DNA from: Bifidobacteriaceae bacterium
GTDB lineage: Bacteria; Actinomycetota; Actinomycetes; Actinomycetales; WQXJ01
Length of the DNA stretch: 8,323 nucleotides
NCBI GenBank assembly: GCA_031278665.1
Contig: JAITKC010000108.1
Location: 1-8,323 of the forward strand
Direction of reading: 5' to 3'
Position numbers and translations under genes: made by a program
Shown here: positions 5,373 through 8,323 of the stretch, one piece after another
How the letters are laid out: every line of letters starts with the position of its first letter
Numbering within the stretch: the stretch's first letter is position 1
Notes under the pieces: generated by a model
Told to the model about the DNA's origin: nothing
What the model saw: the letters and a program-made list of their open reading frames with translations, nothing else
Databases searched by the model: none

Positions 5373-6940
5373 TGACTGCCTTCCATCTTCGCTGCCAAGG
5401 CCCGCGCCGCGACAACCGAGTCGAGGTGGTCTCGAAGCTCGCCGCCGTAGTCGATTGTCCGCTCGTGGCCCTTGCCAAGAATCACCACAGTATCGTTCCG
5501 GCCGGCTTCCGCAATCGCTTGCCCGATGGCGTCCACCCGGTCGGACGCCTCGCGCGCCTTCGTCCCGGCGCCGGCCAGCAGCCCCGCCCGGATCGCGGCC
5601 GGGTCCTCGCCGCGCGGATTGTCGTCCGTGACCAGCACCAACTCCGCCCCGGCGGCCGCCGAGGCGCCCATCGACCGGCGTTTGCCGTGGTCGCGGTCGC
5701 CGCCGGCGCCGAGCACGGCGATCAGCCGGCCGGCGGTGTGCGGGCGCAGCGCCGCCAACGCCTTGGCCACGGCGTCCGGCGTGTGGGCGTAGTCGACCAC
5801 CACCATCGGCGCGCCTTCGGGCCCTGGAATCACCTCCATGCGCCCGGGCACCGAGCGGACTGAGGCGACGCCGCGCGCCGCCGCCTGGCCGTCGACGCCC
5901 GCCGCGATCGCCGAGACCACCGCCAAAGCGGCGTTGGCCAGGTTGAACGCGCCCGGCAGGGCGACTTCGGCGGCCAGGTCCGCCCCGTTCGGGCCGACTA
6001 GGCGGAAAGTCGACGCCCCGCCCTTGATCGGCCCGGACCGCACCAGCCAGTCGGCCGGCGGGCGGGCGGCCAGTGTTTCCACCGGGATCTCGGCCTGGCG
6101 GGCCAGGCGGCGGCCCCAGCGGTCCTCCAGGCCGACCACCCCGCGTTCGGCCCGCGCGGGGACGAACAGCCCGGCTTTGGCGGCGAAGTAGGCCTCCATC
6201 GAGCCGTGATAGTCCAAGTGGTCGCGAGTCAAGTTGGTGAACACGGCGACGTCGAAACCGAACCCGTCGACCCGGTGCTGGGCCAAGGCGTGCGAGGACA
6301 CCTCCATCACACAGGCGCCGACGCCCCGTTCGACCATGGCGGCGAAGGCGGCCTGGAGGTCTGGGGCCTCCAGCGTGGTCCGGGCGGACGCCAGCCGTTG
6401 GCCGTCGACCTGGGCGGCGATGGTCCCGAGCAGCGCGACTTTCTCGAAGCACTGGCGCAGCGCCGCCTCCAGCAGGTGGGCGGTCGTGGTCTTGCCGTTG
6501 GTGCCGGTGATCCCGACCAGCTTCAACCGGCGGGCCGGATGGCCGTGGAACCAGGCCGCCAGCGGCCCGAGTTTGGCCCGGACGTCGTCGACCACGATGG
6601 CCGGCGCGGCCCCCAGCCGGATCTCGGCCGCCAGGGCTTGGCCGGCCGGGTCGGTCAGGACGGCCCGGGCGCCGGCGGCCAGGGCCTGGCCGATGTGCCG
6701 CGCGCCGTGGGTCTTGGCCCCCGGCAGGGCCACGAACAAGTCGCCGGCCCGGACGTCGCCGCTGGCCAGGCTGAGCCCGCTGACGGCGATCAGCGACCCG
6801 CCCGACCCGCCCGACCCGCCCGACCCGCTCAACCGGTCCGGGGCCCCGGGCGCGCCGCCAAACCAAACCAGCCGGGCGCCGCCAAGCCGGCGCGCGACAT
6901 CGGACAACAAAACTGGGCGGACGCCGGACGGTCGCAACAC
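5369..6940 (-). CDS. murE: MurE, UDP-N-acetylmuramoyl-L-alanyl-D-glutamate--diaminopimelate ligase
   Basis: MurE adds the third stem-peptide residue, here predicted to be diaminopimelate, to UDP-MurNAc-L-Ala-D-Glu in the cytoplasm using ATP. The protein has 523 residues. The N-terminal domain has PVLLSDVARRL (9-19), a Gly/Ser linker at 38-49 and DVRAGDLFVALPG (62-74). The ATPase domain has the P-loop TGTNGKTTT at 145-153 (Lys150), TTLEAPDLQ (188-196), MEVSSHAL (212-219) and DHLDYHGSMEAYFAAK (240-255); Lys255 matches the carbamylated lysine. The C-terminal domain has FNLANA, DYAHTPDAV (383-391), GAGGDRDHGKR, the specificity motif DNPR (440-443) and GKGHE (489-493). DNPR is the diaminopimelate-type motif; lysine-type enzymes differ there. 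The start is a GTG at 6940, 4 bp after the ftsI stop; a TTG at 6937 is an alternative. Unusual points are the linker and ASG at 59-61, where DSR is expected. Confidence 0.97.
   Translation of the reverse strand: MLRPSGVRPVLLSDVARRLGGARLVWFGGAPGAPDRLSGSGGSGGSGGSLIAVSGLSLASGDVRAGDLFVALPGAKTHGARHIGQALAAGARAVLTDPAGQALAAEIRLGAAPAIVVDDVRAKLGPLAAWFHGHPARRLKLVGITGTNGKTTTAHLLEAALRQCFEKVALLGTIAAQVDGQRLASARTTLEAPDLQAAFAAMVERGVGACVMEVSSHALAQHRVDGFGFDVAVFTNLTRDHLDYHGSMEAYFAAKAGLFVPARAERGVVGLEDRWGRRLARQAEIPVETLAARPPADWLVRSGPIKGGASTFRLVGPNGADLAAEVALPGAFNLANAALAVVSAIAAGVDGQAAARGVASVRSVPGRMEVIPGPEGAPMVVVDYAHTPDAVAKALAALRPHTAGRLIAVLGAGGDRDHGKRRSMGASAAAGAELVLVTDDNPRGEDPAAIRAGLLAGAGTKAREASDRVDAIGQAIAEAGRNDTVVILGKGHERTIDYGGELRDHLDSVVAARALAAKMEGSQ
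5379..5384 (-). promoter_or_regulatory. Ribosome binding site of murF
   Basis: The minus strand reads GGAAGG, 6 nt before the ATG at 5372, inside the last codons of murE. It is the clearest Shine-Dalgarno in the window. It fixes the murF start within a reading frame that is open for about 1.5 kb further upstream. Confidence 0.65.
6794..6829. repeat. 9-bp tandem repeat, four copies, inside murE
   Basis: Plus-strand unit CGACCCGCC repeats at 6794, 6803, 6812 and 6821. The first three copies are identical and the fourth differs in its last base (T). On the coding strand the unit is a multiple of three and encodes Ser-Gly-Gly-type residues, giving SGSGGSGGSGGS at MurE residues 38-49. Copy-number change would leave murE in frame. 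It lies between the first helix and the first conserved strand of the UDP-binding domain, where MurE proteins vary in length. Confidence 0.95.
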
Positions 6941-6944
6941 GGTC

Positions 6945-8323
6945 TCACCACTCCAACGCCAGCACCGACGGCGCGGTGGTCGAGGGCGGCACGCCCAACC
7001 GGTCCACCGCCGAGGCGGCGAGCTCTTCGAAAACCGGCCCGGCCACCACGGCGCCGTAATAACCCTCGGCTTTCGGGTCGACGATGAACACGCCGATCGC
7101 CACCCTCGGGTCCTCGACCGGCAGCAGGCCGGCGAACGACGAGACGTAGAACTGGTTGGAGTCCTCGTACATCTGCGACGTGCCGGTCTTGCCGGCCGTC
7201 CGGTAACCCGCCACCTGGGCGGATTTGCCGGTGCCGAACTCGACCGCCTGCTCCATCATCTCGACCAGTTGGCCGGCCGTCGCCTCGGAGACAACCCGGT
7301 TGGTCGCCGCCGCCGGGGCGGCCTCGAACCCGCCGGCGCCGCACTGCCAGCCCTTGACCAAGTGGGGCTGAACTCTGAGGCCGCCGTTGCCGAGGGTGGC
7401 GAAGACTTCGGTGGCCTGCAGGGCGTTGACCGAAAGCCCTTGGCCGAACAGCACGTTGTTGCGGGTGCGCCCGTCCCAGTAGGGCTGGCCGTCGCTGGCC
7501 GGCAACACGCCCGGCCGGTGCACCACGCCCTCGGCTTCGGGCAGTTCGATTCCGGTCGGCTCGCCGAAGCCGAATCGTTTGAGGTACTCGTAGCGGGTCT
7601 CGTCCGGCACGTTCTGGGCCGCCAGCACGGTGCCCACGTTAGATGATTTGGCCAGCACCCCGGCCAGGGTCAGGGAGTAGACCGCGTGGGCCGAGGAGTC
7701 GACGAACGTCTGCCCGTCCCCCAGGGTCACCTGGCTCGGCACGGTGTATTGGCTGGCCGGGGTGGCGAACCCCTCTTCCAGCAGCATCGCCATAGTGACC
7801 ACTTTGCCGGTCGAGCCGGGTTCGAAGATGTTTTCGAGCGCCCGCGAGTTGGTCCGGCCGGTCGGGTTGGCCGGGTCGGGCGAGCCCGAGTCGGCCAACG
7901 CCAATACCTCGCCGGTCGGAATGTCGATGGCGACCACCATGCCGCTGCGAGCCTTGGTTTTGGCGACCTGCGCGTCGATCAACTGCTGGGCTTCGAATTG
8001 GAGGGTCGCGTCGATTGTCAGCGTCACGTCGCAACCCGGCTCGGCCGGGTCCGAGGAGGCGTCGCCGCCGGGAATCGGTTGTTTGTTGGCCCCGACTTCG
8101 ATCTCGGTCCGGCCGGCTTTGCCGGCCAGTTTGTCGTTCAACTCGTCTTCCAGCCCGGTGTACTGTTTGACGCCCACGCGATCTTCGGTCTCGAACTGGT
8201 AGCCGACCAGGTTGCCCGCCAGCGTCCCGGCTGGATATGACCGGACATAGTGTTTCGAGCCGTAGATGCCGGGGTCCACGCCGTCTTCGATATAGCCTTC
8301 GTCCAGTTGGCTGACCTGGTCCC
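6945..8323 (-). CDS. ftsI: FtsI (PBP3/PbpB-type), septal peptidoglycan D,D-transpeptidase, 5' end beyond right edge
   Basis: FtsI is the monofunctional class B penicillin-binding protein that cross-links septal peptidoglycan together with FtsW. The last 458 residues are present; the cytoplasmic tail, the membrane anchor and part of the N-terminal domain lie outside the window. The reading frame runs openly to the right edge, so a start near 8279 would be wrong. Visible in order are YVRSYPAGTLAGNLVGY of the non-catalytic domain, TGLEDELNDKLAGKAG, the DVTLTIDATLQ linker into the transpeptidase domain, and the three active-site motifs. These are SxxK as EPGSTGKVVTM (Ser170, Lys173 in visible numbering; Ser codon 7812-7814), SxN as KSSNVG (226-228) and KTG as GKTGTSQ (378-380). 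GQGLSVNALQATEVFATLGNGG is also typical. The protein ends 78 residues after KTG with no PASTA repeats. FtsI rather than another class B PBP is inferred from its place just before murE. Confidence 0.95.
   Translation of the reverse strand, partial: DQVSQLDEGYIEDGVDPGIYGSKHYVRSYPAGTLAGNLVGYQFETEDRVGVKQYTGLEDELNDKLAGKAGRTEIEVGANKQPIPGGDASSDPAEPGCDVTLTIDATLQFEAQQLIDAQVAKTKARSGMVVAIDIPTGEVLALADSGSPDPANPTGRTNSRALENIFEPGSTGKVVTMAMLLEEGFATPASQYTVPSQVTLGDGQTFVDSSAHAVYSLTLAGVLAKSSNVGTVLAAQNVPDETRYEYLKRFGFGEPTGIELPEAEGVVHRPGVLPASDGQPYWDGRTRNNVLFGQGLSVNALQATEVFATLGNGGLRVQPHLVKGWQCGAGGFEAAPAAATNRVVSEATAGQLVEMMEQAVEFGTGKSAQVAGYRTAGKTGTSQMYEDSNQFYVSSFAGLLPVEDPRVAIGVFIVDPKAEGYYGAVVAGPVFEELAASAVDRLGVPPSTTAPSVLALEW
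6951..6954 (-). promoter_or_regulatory. Possible ribosome binding site of murE
   Basis: The minus strand reads GGAG, 10 nt before the GTG start at 6940, in the last codons of ftsI. The stretch following it (TGGTGAGACC) also has a GGTGA closer to the start. The match is modest, so termination/reinitiation after ftsI may matter more. Confidence 0.35.

Noticed and set aside
4018..5631. A 537-codon plus-strand open frame opposite murF and the end of murE
   Set aside because: It is antisense to two clear Mur ligase genes, has an Arg/Pro/Ser-rich composition with no recognisable domain, and is explained by the scarcity of stop codons in very GC-rich DNA.
2320..6250. Near-identical peptide HLDxHGSxEAYxAAK in both MurD and MurE, considered as a duplication or gene conversion
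   Set aside because: This is the shared carbamylated-lysine region of the Mur ligase family, and the similarity is ordinary for actinobacterial MurD and MurE.
5373..6866. Upstream extension of the murF frame across murE, which could be read as one 966-residue protein
   Set aside because: The extension is Arg/Gly/Pro-rich and lies in the wrong frame of murE. MurF has its own ATG, a GGAAGG site and a full N-terminal domain starting at 5372.
6234..7646. A 470-codon plus-strand open frame opposite murE and ftsI
   Set aside because: It is a shadow of the conserved minus-strand genes, with low-complexity composition and no known motifs.
1..8323. Search for an embedded novel system, small gene, RNA gene, CRISPR, insertion sequence or internal promoter/terminator
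   Set aside because: All bases are covered by seven tightly packed conserved genes, and no direct or inverted repeats beyond the murE minisatellite stood out by eye.

Overview
This 8.3-kb window is a gap-free segment of a bacterial dcw (division and cell wall) cluster, with every gene on the minus strand. In transcription order, right to left, it reads ftsI (5' part missing) - murE - murF - mraY - murD - ftsW - murG (3' part missing). The base composition is very G+C-rich. The gene order and several protein details point to a high-GC actinobacterium: an FtsI transpeptidase ending shortly after its catalytic domain, a MurG of the 'GTAEGIEAGLAP / PKAPLPRRP' style, and a MurD with the actinobacterial type of C-terminus. 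MurE carries a DNPR motif, which predicts meso- (or LL-) diaminopimelate as the third residue of the stem peptide. I cannot name a genus from the sequence alone.

Layout: positions 6945-8323 hold the extracytoplasmic part of the septal transpeptidase FtsI. 5369-6940 is murE and 3966-5372 is murF; these two ligases complete the UDP-MurNAc-pentapeptide. 2887-3972 is mraY, which moves that precursor onto the lipid carrier to give lipid I. 1505-2890 is murD, the D-Glu ligase that acts before MurE. 298-1515 is ftsW, the septal SEDS glycosyltransferase partner of FtsI. 1-301 is the start of murG, which makes lipid II. Together these are cytoplasmic precursor synthesis (MurD, E, F), the membrane steps (MraY, MurG) and septal polymerisation and cross-linking (FtsW, FtsI).

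There is no intergenic space. Five of the six junctions overlap: three are 4-bp ATGA overlaps, one is 7 bp and one is 11 bp. The sixth (ftsI/murE) is a 4-bp gap. This indicates one polycistronic, translationally coupled mRNA. I see no internal promoter, terminator, RNA gene, mobile element or CRISPR, and no gene-free stretch of 300 bases.

I found no new biological system here; it is conserved housekeeping DNA. The points worth a second look are within proteins: a 9-bp tandem repeat giving a Gly-Gly-Ser linker in the MurE N-terminal domain, loss of the usual DSR triad next to it, paired cysteines on the outer face of FtsW and MraY (and two in FtsI), a Phe inside the MurG glycine loop, and substituted motif residues in MurD and MurF.
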